NCBI GenBank assembly: GCA_011634665.1
Contig: WAEK01000003.1
Span: forward strand, 1,206,001 to 1,270,000
Direction: 5' to 3'
Source: Mortierella sp. BCC40632
Lineage: Eukaryota; Mortierellomycota; Mortierellomycetes; Mortierellales; Mortierellaceae
Length of the DNA: 64,000 nt
The notes under the pieces were generated by a model, which saw only the letters and a program-made list of their open reading frames with translations, did no database searches and had not been told where the DNA came from. Below, piece by piece: positions 37,301 through 48,035 of this stretch. How positions within the stretch are numbered: the first letter of the stretch is position 1; each line of letters opens with the position of its first letter. The translations under genes and the position numbers were made by a program.

Positions 37301-38045
37301 AAAAGTGAAGAGGATAAGGTGAAGGGTGTGTCGCCATGACTGCTGCTGCTGCTGCTGTGGCAGGGGTTGTGGTGGCGGTGGTCGGCACCGTCGAAGTCAT
37401 CAATCCCGAGGAATAAAAATTGTTTGTTGGCCGGCTTTCGTCGTTGTAGGGTCCGGGTTTTGGGCACAGTCGGTCGCCTTCCCTAGGCCCAGTCGCTGTG
37501 GCAAGTGGACCTATGACAGCAGGCGGGGAGATTTGGTGGCCTCCGCGCGGATCGACAGATCGTAAGCTGGGCCTCGACCCTGACCGCGGCTGGTGGTAAT
37601 ATTGTGGACACTCACTTGTCAGATCCAATAAGAACCGCTCTCTGAATCTGGGGCTCGATTTGACAGACGACGGTGAGGATGAGAGCGATGATGCCGGTGT
37701 GATGGAGGCTGAGGATACGGATGTAGATGTAGATGCAGAAATGGATGCTGCTGTTGTTGCTGTTGTTGTTGAGGAGGTTGATGAGGCTGAAGATGAGGAT
37801 GCGGACGAGAGTGATGATGAAGCAGAAAGCGGTGAGGAGGATGAAGAGGACGAGGATGCTTGAAGACAGGGGGTAGAAGAGGCCATGGTCACCGAGGTGG
37901 GCAGCTCAGGCAGAGAATACGTCGCGAGTAAGGGTGAGGAAGCTGTAGCAGCCTCGAGGATTCTCGGGAGTTGATCCAGGGCGTGTGCGAGGTCCTGTCG
38001 ATTGCGCCGGGTGGGCAAATGGCCAAAGTATGGGTTGCGCGACAT
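34314..38045 (-). CDS. 1,243-aa Ser/Thr/Pro-rich protein of unknown function
   Basis: Single-exon frame starting MSRNPYFGHLPTRR; the frame remains open a further 46 codons upstream, but that extension overlaps a pyrimidine-rich leader and looks untranslated. Residues about 63-125 are almost pure Ser/Thr/Ala. The only ordered-looking part is around residues 250-320: a helix AMTFLIEVLQSLQ, then a compact cysteine group (CDCD, CSC, then CYVCGEWF, about 268-297) that could bind zinc, then RKWLELVYR. A second conserved-looking segment is RQWTFHDIEFEARLK (about 475-490). The rest is disordered with many Ser-Pro sites, suggesting a phosphorylated regulatory or scaffold protein. No signal peptide or membrane segment. 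It converges with the AIM18-like gene (270 bp between stops). I do not recognise the family. Confidence 0.75.
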   Translation of the reverse strand: MSRNPYFGHLPTRRNRQDLAHALDQLPRILEAATASSPLLATYSLPELPTSVTMASSTPCLQASSSSSSSSPLSASSSLSSASSSSASSTSSTTTATTAASISASTSTSVSSASITPASSLSSSPSSVKSSPRFRERFLLDLTSECPQYYHQPRSGSRPSLRSVDPRGGHQISPPAVIGPLATATGPREGDRLCPKPGPYNDESRPTNNFYSSGLMTSTVPTTATTTPATAAAAAVMATHPSPYPLHFSTKARAMTFLIEVLQSLQREPCDCDLVKGCSCGEDGIEDHEGRSPCYVCGEWFLDRRELGDPSSSGQSRAWHEQGSLRHQVAESRVRKWLELVYRPPLTPATTPEQETIRQFGSGVSSIPVGVVPTTAGRIPLKSIVTSPPTTSSAVFCSSPVSPRSPGQDWNCPSMEKPLGKNSCVKQNGPHLPECPGGGVMWGEGCSRGFQDPRRMETTAVVERQWTFHDIEFEARLKSRSRQSSSSSLPPWSSWSSSPSASPLPSPAHLYSYPQQPSPSGYSPAMEQQQPRKRSGSSPLFSPRMRPGQDVVSPIVASGPASTRQSMVGGSQGMMPLSPPAQREMSYGGSSSSTMSGGCALVATGPNSRVDPDSLRTTLHVTDQDGPSPWSSSPSSHAAYGVRARSSSLSPIAYHSSNESRETSISYASVSPGMEETTESGQWSSRSSSSSSSRVRARTTSAMTPAMMGLVSSNGCIAIPQEILDPNYKSPTFRIKNWSPPTTSGLSSSTTTITANAKTSSSSLTAAPMGSSQQDSLESSGHGSNGSHGANSVEPLPFRFNFTSQRFHAAVQASLDKSRTTTTSKNRGVDMEPPLQNSMAVDPTPPANSSINNKTRGLDVQKSAACPELRLPKNEDPVLPLTLVVHKDNKAIEDKECSSTIQLQDSCVTTPVATPAAAITAEEKVECRIKSELSTIAKDEKLLRVQSPCPNTLSVSSKKPPVVEVKEPQTTLVSKESTRVEEILRPVSSDVLTKEPLLAKPSSRDTMGIPAVPKSTRPTTTTATSRSTESLSSTSSSPSFSKGDIQKSAPVSPLPQPTTTTDSTLGPLSPPRPSTRLPVTTSPTMTSAISSASSPLYKALSCSALESATTTTTRSTTGTPVSIHSLFLSVPGTKTVPSSPQVQTGLGSPRSLLWESNPSGPGTETSLTGLGLELGTSLSTTLGGNGMGTGVGGPSGASNASVMSRVSWKSLHRLVSKMSNSKGSESKMPAVLSRPSIMQLEAS

Positions 38046-40903
38046 GGCGATTTGAGGTAGTGTTAAAAGTAAGTGTTGGCAAAGGAGGCGAGGGAGGGAG
38101 AGGATGGGTAACTTTCCTTCTTGTGGATGACAGTCGCCGGGATAGTGGGAAATGAACAAGCAGAACGAGCAGACGATGGCCACCCTGAATATTTTCTTTC
38201 TTTTTCTCTCTTTTTCGGCTTTCTACGATGTTCTTTTATTCTAGAAACAAGAAGGGGGTCGGTCAAGGCAAAAGGGATAAAAGTAGGGATAGAGGCAAGG
38301 ACGGAAAAGTGGTGAACAAGAGAAAGAAGATAAAAAGAGACGATGAGTCCTAACGTCTGTGGTGCATGCAAACAGTCTGGAGGCGTAGGGTACCGGCGAG
38401 GACGAGGGGGTCGAGTGAGAGAGATGGAGACCACTGTTGTCGATTTGCTCAAAGGATACGCATACACTGCGCGGGAGAGGGTGAGAAGGAGGAGTCACAG
38501 GCCAACGCGGCCCTCGCCTCGAACCAGGGTGCTTCTGGATCGTGCCCATTACTAGATCAATGCCGCGGCAGGGAGGACAAAGTGGTCCTTGGCGGGAGTC
38601 GATAGGTCGAGCATGGGCATGACGAGAGTGAAGACAGAAAGAGAGAGCGGGAACAAGCGAGCGAACAAGAGAGCAGAGAACGAGCAGGACGGAGAGGAAA
38701 AGGAGAAGGGCGGGAGAGGACAAGGGATGACTGCCCAAAAGGCCAAGGACAGCATATGCTGAAGACCGTTATCGTAAGCCTGTGGTTCTGACTGGGATTA
38801 CGGTGTGTCCGCATTATAGCCACAGTGTGCAGCTTATCGCGCAGAGAAGGATGGATGAAGAGAAAAAGGACACTGAGGAGACAAGCAGATATGCGGAAAT
38901 GAGAAAAGAGAGGATGGAGCGAGCAAGATGGGATAAAGGCGTGCACAAAAAGTGAAGAGCTTGCAGGAAGGGGGGAAGCAAGAGTAGGTGGATAGAGTAC
39001 TCACGCGTGCGTGCACACGGGTAGAGAAAAAGAGATGACAGTGTGGATGAGCACGGAGACGCGGGTTGGTGCAGCCTGTGGCCAATAATTGCTCGGGAAC
39101 AAGGTCTGAGTGGATGAAGGGGGGGGAATGGAAACCTCCTTCATCCAATGCAGTGAGGAGGGAGATGCCCATGTATCCTTACCACAGAAGGAGGTGGTGG
39201 GTGAATGGGGGGGAAAGAGCGGGGCCGCTAATGCAGGCGATGGCACGGCAAGTTCAAAGAGTCCTGAGCAAGAGTAGCCGTCCTCGTCCGTCTTCTCTTG
39301 CAGTCCATAAATCGCCAGCGAATGCAGACGAGAGGAAAGAAGAGAACACAAGCAAGCTCTGCCCAGAACGGCGTTATCCGTCGGTTTGGTCGGTTTGGTC
39401 GGTCGGTTTGGTCGATCGGTCAGTCGGTCAAGAAAGAAGTGCAGGTGATAGCACGTATATATTCGGTATTTTGGGACAAAAAAGTGTTTGTTAGGCGAAC
39501 AGCAGACTAGCGCGCTTGCAAGCTGAAACTCGGAACCGAGGAAAGGTGTACAGCAGTCAGGCCCACACACTTGTCCTCACTCCAGGACATCTGGTTGGCC
39601 TAGCTGACTCTCCTCGCGCACCCCTCGACTGGTGGAGGAGAAAGAGGAAGACAGGCGAATCTCTTGTTTGGAGACAGGAGAGCGCCCGAGATTCGAGTCG
39701 AGGACAGACAGAGCTGCCCGCCCAGCGGAGCTGGCTTGAATCCGGATGCGGACTTCGGCCTCGTTGTTTCTTGTGATCCAGGCCAGGCGAGCAAAAAAGG
39801 GCCTTCCCTTGCGTCAACCCGTTCCCTTTCCTCTCCCTCTCCTTCTCTTTCTATCGTCTCACTGCTACCCTGAGCCTCCTTTCTTTCCTTCCTCTCTTGG
39901 GATGAGATCGGATGGCATGCGATCGAACCTTGGCCCCCTTTCGTCTGTGCTATCCTCTACGTCAATCAACAAAGTCAGACTACCTTTGATCGTTAACGAC
40001 AACACGGCTCCTTTTAGAGGGGAGCCAGGAAAGACGAAGACGGCCTCCTTGGCAGGGGCACCGTCATATGGGGCACGATCTAGATCAGCACAGAGCCAGT
40101 GCTGAATGAACTGTCGAGGATTGCATATCCACTGATCAGTCACCATCAAAGTCCATGGGCTCTTTTCGGAAACTGGTGGTCAATGCGTACGAACAAGTCT
40201 CTTGTGCCTGAATCTCGTCCAACTACCCCTTTCTGATGACAGGGGTTCGTTTACAAGAATGATAACTTTGTGCTGACGTAGGCGAGCTAGCAAACAAAAA
40301 AAAAAAAAAAAAAAAGAGGGTTCATTTTTGGAAATTGGCTACTGCATTGGATCAGCAGGAGGCATCAAACCCTCCTTTCCCGCCTTGCACAAATAAACAA
40401 CCGTTCCTAATAGATACCTCGCTGCTTATGTGGCCGTTGGACAAATTCTATTAGCCCATGACATATGCACAAACACACACATGTTCACGCTCACCCCCAT
40501 TCCCTCAGCGAGATCGATTACCAGGAGAATTAAAGGGAATTAAAGCTTCAAGTGGATCTCATTTAAGGTTCGCATTTCAAGAAGGGGGTTATGCTATCTG
40601 CATGCCACCCTCATTGCTCGGACTAAATTCAGTTCGCTCCGCGGCCTCCTTCATTCACTTGCTTGAAGGCCAAAGGAAGAGCGACTGACCATGGCCATTA
40701 ATCTCATCTTTTTTTTTTTTCTTTTTGTATCGTATATTTTATTATTATCGTCAACATCAGGAGTTTTCTTAGTTTTCTATGGTATATATCGCTTAGGAAA
40801 GGTTATGAGAAGAGTATCCTGCCTCTCCCCAAGGGTGCGAACCATTTCTTTTTCTTATTTTTTGTTTGTTTTTTTTTTGCTCAGTCAAGTTTAGCTAATA
40901 TTC
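38046..40903. other. 2.9-kb intergenic region upstream of the Ser-rich gene
   Basis: Purine-rich on the plus strand to about 38980, so pyrimidine-rich on the coding strand of the gene starting at 38045. No supported gene. A short degenerate direct repeat lies at 39381-39430 and an A run at 40293-40315. The 3' region of the secreted-protein gene occupies the last part, with a possible AATAAA on the minus strand near 40737-40742. Confidence 0.5.
39381..39430. repeat. Short degenerate direct repeat (CGGTTTGGT-like units)
   Basis: About five adjacent units of the form CGGTTTGGT, shortening to CGGTC/CGATCGGT. Non-coding and of unknown significance. Confidence 0.7.
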
Positions 40904-41581
40904 TTAAGGCTTGGCGGCAATGCTACCAGCCTTCTCGAAGGCCTTAGCGATCTGCTGGCGCATCTCGAGGCTGCACTTGCCCAACACCTCACCGAGACCC
41001 TTCTCCTCGACAGCGTCGAACAAATCCTGGTAGCGGTCATAGCCCTTGATCATAGGGTAGAAGCAATCGCAAATAACCGAGACAGCACCACCCGAAAGCT
41101 TGTTGATCACAGTCTTGACGGCCTTGACAATCCAGTTATCCTTCTCGCACCAGGAACCAGAGTTCTTGAGCTGGTTGAAGATACCGTCACCAAAGCGACC
41201 CTGGAAGATCAACTGGATGTTGCGCCAGTAGCTCACAAAGTAGTTCTTGATGTCCGAGAAAATGTCCATCTGTCTCATGATTCCGTTGCTGGGGCGTGGC
41301 TGGCGACGACGGGCAGCAGTGTTGCCGCTGCGATAAGCGTTCTCGCGTTGCATGAGCTTGTTGATAAAGGCATGTTCGAACATGCGCTCAATGTCCTCGG
41401 GCTGATGTTTGCAAAAGATTTCGGAACCGGGAGGGCAGTCCTTGACTTGGATCTTCTTGGCCTTGGGTTTAGGCTTGGACTTGACCTTGTTGTTGGTGTT
41501 GTTGTCAGCGGGGCTGGCGGCGCTAACGAGCGCGAGGAAGCACGCAAGAAGCGCGAAGCAGTGAAGGAGAGTGAACTTCAT
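40904..41581 (-). CDS. Small secreted protein with six mature cysteines, unknown function
   Basis: Single-exon 225-aa protein. The N-terminus MKFTLLHCFALLACFLALVSA is a clear signal peptide with likely cleavage near residue 21. A short Lys/Pro-rich linker follows. The mature part is mostly predicted helical, with six Cys: CPPG and CKH near residues 45-55, GSWC in the middle, the ICDC pair, and GKCS near the end. An even number suggests three disulphides. No catalytic motif, repeat or GPI signal is visible; the protein ends ...GSIAAKP. It may be a secreted structural, effector-like or defence-related protein, but nothing in the sequence proves this. Coding-strand pyrimidine-rich DNA (about 41585-41680) precedes the ATG. 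The start was chosen for the signal peptide; an in-frame upstream extension is low complexity. Confidence 0.82.
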   Translation of the reverse strand: MKFTLLHCFALLACFLALVSAASPADNNTNNKVKSKPKPKAKKIQVKDCPPGSEIFCKHQPEDIERMFEHAFINKLMQRENAYRSGNTAARRRQPRPSNGIMRQMDIFSDIKNYFVSYWRNIQLIFQGRFGDGIFNQLKNSGSWCEKDNWIVKAVKTVINKLSGGAVSVICDCFYPMIKGYDRYQDLFDAVEEKGLGEVLGKCSLEMRQQIAKAFEKAGSIAAKP

Positions 41582-44500
41582 ATTGTAAAGAGGGGTGGGG
41601 AGGTGATTGTGAGAGAGAGGGGAAGGAGCAGAGGAGGAGCAGAGAGGAGCAGTAGGGGAAGGAAGGTGAGAAGCGAAGCTAATGAAGAACCAGAGTTGAG
41701 GGGATTCAGGGTGCATTTTATAGGTCGAGGAAAGAAGGGAGAGTAGGGGGGAGACTCTGTCCCTGGCATGCTCGAATCCAGAGTCCGCAGGTGACTTTGG
41801 TTTCCCTGCAGGCGGACCAGCAACCACTTACAATACCCTCAATTTCTCTCGCCTCTAGTAGGCTCTCAGGCACAGTGGGGTGGCCAGGCTCCAGACTGTC
41901 TCTCTGACGGTCCTTCGGTACGGACCCGAGATACTATCACCCAGTCACCATCGAGGAAAGGAGGGGACAGTTTTGTCACTTGTACGCCCTTGCAGGTACG
42001 TGGGGCCGATTCTATCTTGGACGCCCGCAGATCCAGTACGACTTGTCTGCATGACTCAATTAGGCTCCTACAAGGTAATCTGCCTTCCACCGTAGTCTTC
42101 ACTAATGTCGTTCATGGAGGCCCATTGAGACGTGAACGTCAACAGCAAAGCTTGAGGGCGCCTGGAAAGAGTCGTGTCGAGTCTTGAGGGCATCCTCCCA
42201 TGGCTCCGCCGTGAGACCACCTCAGTTCGTCCCGGGGCTCAACAAAACGTCCAAACATCGCGCGGACGAAGTCAGCGAGAGAGGGAGGGCAGGTCGGCTA
42301 ATAATGTACATCTGGCGGGAGGATATTCAATAATAAATGTGCTCAGAAGAACAATTGAAGGGTAAGCAGAATGAGAATATTCGCCATGACTGGGCTCCTC
42401 CATCTTTCTTTCGCGTGGGACTAAAGATACCGCTGTTAAAGGAAGACTGCTCCTCTCCCCTTGCATGTGGCCGGGGAGAGCCATTCTGGTCAGCGTCAGA
42501 TCCTCACAGCAGGACGGGCCAACACGCGGGCCAAACCGCGCGCTCGTTGCTCACGACCCGTCACTCAAAAAAGAGGGGCTCTCTCGATGAGACCGGGATA
42601 GAGAAAGTGAAAAAGGCGCCAGACTTGACGAGCTGGAGAGGATGGGGACACGGCGAAATACGCCTTGGTAGTCGAGTATGTGTACCTTTTAGTAGACTGG
42701 GCGGGAACCTTCTTTGGGGGAAGCCAGCATTAACCTAAATACGGCCCCTCAATGGAGCCGCACTTCACCCTTGCCCTTGCAGGAGGAGTAGAGGCTCGAT
42801 GTCTAAACCGGGGTTAGTCTGACGCAGGAGAGCTGACCTCTCTTTGTTCTCTCGCTCACTTTTTTTTCACGCAGACACAAGCACACTCTCACCTGCCCAA
42901 GAAAGAGCACAGAAGATACATGCACGGCTCGACATTTGGGAGGATTTTCGCTGTCGCCGTTTTGTTCTCTCCTGGAGGGTGCTCATCACTCTTCACGTTC
43001 AGGTACATCTCGTACTTCCTCCCAGCGTGCGACCACTTTGTCCTTTTGTGTCTCCATGCCTCTCTATGTACTGTACCAACTCCTCGTATGGGAAGACATA
43101 CAGTGTGTCGTAATCAAAATTCCCATCATGCTGCATACCCTTCGATCCTTCTCCTTCTCCTCCCCCGTGCATCTGATCTGTCCTCAATTCTCTGTACCCG
43201 TTTTTTTTTTTTTTTTTTTCACCCTCCACACTCTTATTCGCCCATTTACCGCCTATCGACAGTTCCCACTAGCTCACTTGCCCTCTCCTCCACGCCACGC
43301 TCCTATTCGGTTGTTCAAACCCCAGCGTATGCCTGCATTGGGAACACAAGCATTCACGGGGGGATGCAGGAGGTAACAGGGTCGAGGAGAGGGGATGGGA
43401 TGGGAAAGAGAAGCCCATTAAACACAGAAGCCCGTCCTGCAAGACTAGCAAAATCGGCGGATTGACTTTCGAGGAATGGCCGCTGTTCTGACTTTTCTGT
43501 CAGATCTTTTTTTAACCGGCTCTAGGCTTCTTCTGTTCTTCTACCGCCCAAGCTCACCTGCAATCCACTCATACCAACTCTTTTGTATCTTTCATTATAA
43601 GCCATATAGGTCTCGCTATAGTTCACGCCCATCCCGCCACCACTTTCCCCGTACCTGTTCAGTAACAAGGCCGACGGAGAAGGATGAGGAATGGGGGAGG
43701 ATAATAAAAATGATCGAGGATACAGGGGCCTGGGTTGTGTCCAACCAAAAAAAAAAAAAAAAAAAAAAAGGCAAAGATTGCTTGATGTCCTGCACGACAG
43801 TTACTTAGTGCCACTGCACATGATTAGCGATAGATACTAGATTCATAAAAACGGCAATTTCGTGAGACTGCTGCACGGCCAACAGTTCCAGATGCATTCC
43901 GAAAAAAAAAAATAAAAAAATAAAAAACAAGATCAAGAGGAACTAGCGTATAACCATGGCACCAATGAACTCAAAAAAAATAATAAAATAAAATAATAGA
44001 ATGAACAGAGACAACACTTACTCGTCGATAGTCTGGCCCTTATCCTTTCCCCAAAGTTTTGTCCGCGTAACATTCCCTCCCCTGTGAACTCGACTTGTGT
44101 CCTCATTTTTTACTTGATACCGTCCTCTCCTCTATTTCTCTCCCACACACATGTCCTACATTCACTCAAGCTCACTCCTCAAGCTCACTCCAGCTCACTG
44201 TGCTCTTGAACATCTGCAGCATTCGTTCGCTCGTGCTCATGTGGTCCTCGCAAGCATTCGCGTTCCTCGCACATCCGCATATCTACATCCTTCCCGTTCT
44301 CGTGTGACTTTACCAACGCTGGGACTGGTGGCATCTACATTACCTCAGCCAAAATCAACAGCCTTCTCACGCATTCCTCGACAACCACATAATTCTAGAC
44401 ACTACTTTGGCATGAACAACGGATGGATTTTTATTAAGCTCTCGAAATAGCTGTATTAGACAGTCAATCATATGTAGGGTCATTTAAAAGGTTCTCACTT

Positions 44501-46134
44501 CTTTATTCTCACTTTTACCGAGTTCCACTCCCTTCTCCCCTTGCTGCCCCTTTGCTTCCGAAACAACACAAGTTCCATCCGAACAGTAGGATGCAAAAAA
44601 AAAAACACTGATCTGAATAGACATCCGAGAAGAGATAGCAACTCTGTTCGTCTAGTCGAGAGAGAGAAAAAAATAGAATTATTGTCTGTGAGGCTATTTC
44701 ACCCTGGGGGAAACCTCATCTCATTCAGTAGAAACTTGTAGACCATGTTGCACAATCGTATTTTGTGGTGCCTTTAGGCCAGAGAAACGAGGTCATTTTT
44801 AGATTGGACATTTACCCTAAATGAGTCTAAAGGTCAAAGGTGCATGGGAATAGCTCGGAGGAAATCGTTACCGGATGTCTTCAGTAATACGAAGATCATC
44901 GCCAAACTAAAGGAATGGATAAAATGGATAATAATCTCTAGACTATTTCTCATCTAGATCAAACAGCGAGAAAGTGTCTAGGGGAAGGGAGGAAGGAAGG
45001 AAGGATTGAGACTAAAGAAAAGAAATCAAGCAAAAAAAAAAAGAGTCAACGAGCTTTACTTTGATACGGTGGGAGTGGAAACTCGTTTTGTTTTTCTACT
45101 ACTTTTTTTTCATCCGACTCCCACAATCTCCTTAGTCGAGCTCCCTATGCGAGCCTCTCTGCTCGTTGCTAGTCTATCTGGATGACAGGACTAGCTAATC
45201 AGTCCAGACTAGTTTTCTCATACAAATCCCAATATCCTAACTAGTGTTGACGTTTCTCTTGTTAGACTTGCGCGTCATTCATTCGTGGCCAATGGATCAG
45301 GTATCCAAATTGCGGATCCTTCTCACCTCATCGGCTTTGACGCGTCAGAGAAAACAAGAAAGATATTTTAGATAAATAGCCCCGTAGATCTTTTGGCTCT
45401 GTAATAAAGCACATCTACTCTCCACCCCCTCTCTCATTGGGCTTTACTCTCCGTTCCCATCTCAAAAGTTCTTAAGTATCTCATGGGTAGGTATGGCGGG
45501 GTCCCAAAATAAAAAAAAAAGAAAGCCAGTTGACTTTGAAAAAAAGGTATATTGGCAAAACTTGGGTTGACCCGGTGACCCCTCTTTGCTGCAGGCACGT
45601 CCAATATCTACTCTATGACTTCTCCCTTCTGCTCTCTTGACAATGAGCAAAGCTTTTTGTCCTTTTGTAGCTCTATAACAATACCATTGACACGATCCTC
45701 CCCCTTCCCTTCTAGAGGTAACCATTTAAGAAGAAGTTTCTAGCTATTAGTGCATGTCTTTGCCTGCTTCTTGCCATGCCTCTCTTTCTCCGAAAGCCTC
45801 ATAGACCAACCATCTATGTACCTGTACAAGCCCATTGAGGGCCTAGACAACATGGACTCTTCTTTTTTGCTTTTTTCCAACTCAGGCACACTTCTCTCTC
45901 ACCTGTACTCAGGATCCTTGCGCCCTCATCAATAGAACCGTCTCAACCATCAAGTTTACAGTGATCAGCAAAAAAGTGAGAAGAATGAAAGAAAAAGAAG
46001 AAAAAAAGGGAAAGAGGGGCCAATTGTCTGTCCTGTAAAAAAAAAAAAAAAAACGGTTTGTGGGCTCTCTGACATGTTGGCATATGCGTCACACCCCCTT
46101 GCCATTCTGCTCAGCGTTAGTGATAGCCGAAGGA

Positions 46135-46180
<46 letters not shown>

Positions 46181-48035
46181 AAGGAGGGGGAGCGACATCT
46201 AGAGCGCCATCGCTATGCGATTAGAACTGAAAGACAAGATAACCTCCTCCGCCTTCAGCCTTTTTTTTTTTTTTTTTTTATACTTTCATCGCCTATGGAA
46301 GGCAAAGACTCTGTTTCTTTTTTTTTTTTTTTTTCTTTCTCTCTCTTTCTTTCAAGACGAAAAGCTCAAAACTGTACATTCCTTAGCCGAGACTTATAGA
46401 ATAGGTACTTTTACCCCCCCTCCCCTTCCTAAACCCAAAACCCAAAACTCAAAACCCAAAAAAAAAAAAGTAATCCCATTCACCCAAATATGGCATCCAC
46501 AACAGTCCTTTTTCGTTCTTCTTGAGCTGCACTGATGTACATTTCTGCATATGTAAACTTTTTTTTTTTTTTTGGCTCTCTTTTACCAGTTAGTTTCTCT
46601 CTCGCTCGACAAAAATAAAACGAGGGAAAAAGAAGGTGTGTGGGTTGTGCGTGAGAGAGAGAGGGAGAGAGAGAGAGAGAGAGAGAAAATGGGATCGCCA
46701 GAATGATAGAGGGAAAAAAAAAAGTCAAGGCTCAATGTGCTCTCCTCTTTCAACTTCCTTCTTTCTTTCTTTCTTCTTCTTTCTTTCTTCTACGTCTTCG
46801 AATTGTGGAAACATAAATGGCGATTGTATGTGTTGTGAAAATGGTACCGCATCATTCTCCTTTAACATGCGATAATAGGTATGAGATACTACACTACCTT
46901 TCTGAGAAGGAATCTAGTATTTCGTGAGACGGGTCTCTCGTTCGTTTTGTGAAAAAAAACAACAAAAATCTAGTACTGTAGTAGAAGAATGAAAAGACCG
47001 ACAACGACTTGCATTGATGCCGATATTCTAGAATTCCTTTCTTCTCCTTGGCTGCCACCCAATCTCTCCAATCCTTCTCAGATATTCAGTCGTACATGGT
47101 CAAAGACGGAGGACTCTGGATCTGAAAGTTCCTATCTGTTATCCTGAAAGGGAGAAGGGGAGAGGAGGGAGAAATAGAGCCTTTTAGGCTTTTTTGGCGT
47201 AGGATAGGGTAAGCCCATCATGCAGTGCAACGCATTCTTGAATTCTTTTTTTTTCTCTTCAGCAGGTCTGTCCTTTTGTGCACTCTCTATGATATAGATC
47301 CCACAAGTACAACCACAAAGCTAGAATCAGATAGAAGAGGATACCTTCCCTTCCTCCTCCGCCTCCGCCTCCGTCCCCCGCCCTTCTCCAAGGTCCATCC
47401 ATAAGTACTAACCTACCCCCTACCCCCTACCCTCACCACCCCAGCTTACAAGAGAAAAAAAAAAGAATTCAGTCCAGGCATTCCCTTCTCTATCCATTCA
47501 TCATTTAAATCAAAAAGAGACATGCGGAGCAAACTATCCATGACGTTATGTTACAGGGAAAAGAAAAAAGAAATCCATTTAATAAAAAGCCCAAACAAGA
47601 GAGAGAGAGAGTACCTAATACAAAAAAGAATAGAAAGGGGTCTCTAAACACGCTAATTCTCCTATGCAGATTCAACCCAAGAGAGAGAGAGGGAGAGGGA
47701 GAGATAGAGCGAGAGAATACAACAGCAACAGTCCTATCCTAAAGAATACACTTTGCTACTCCAACCTTGCGATATAAACACGAAAGAAAGAAAGAAAGAA
47801 AAAAGCCATCGAAACAAAGCAAAGAAAAAAAAAGCAAGAGTACAAGAACGTAAAGCAAAGAAAAACAGAAAAGGGTGCAAGAAAGAGAGAGAAAGCGAGA
47901 GAGAGAGAGAGAAAGAGAGAGAGGGTGTGTGTGTGTGCAAAAAGGAAGAAAGAAATAGAGAGAAAGCTCCTGGACAATCACCACCGAGCGAGGGGAGGGG
48001 TACAGGTGTTGTCGTCATAATTTTTGTTGTTTGTT
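41582..48035. other. 6.4-kb gene-free interval
   Basis: The largest interval without a supported gene. It contains only short open frames, many of them translated CT/GA repeats, plus an (AG)n run at 46137-46171, several A/T homopolymers (for example 43746-43769) and AAAAT-rich DNA around 43903-44000. I found no tRNA-like box B, rRNA segment, transposase or reverse-transcriptase motif, or terminal inverted repeat. Long non-coding RNA or heavily spliced small genes cannot be excluded. Confidence 0.45.
46137..46171. repeat. (AG)n microsatellite
   Basis: AG dinucleotide repeat followed by a G run, in the large intergenic interval. Confidence 0.85.

Noticed and set aside
38460..38560. tRNA-like box B (TTCGAGG on the minus strand)
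   Set aside because: No pairing T-stem, anticodon arm or acceptor stem around it; no other tRNA-like element was found by eye in the window.
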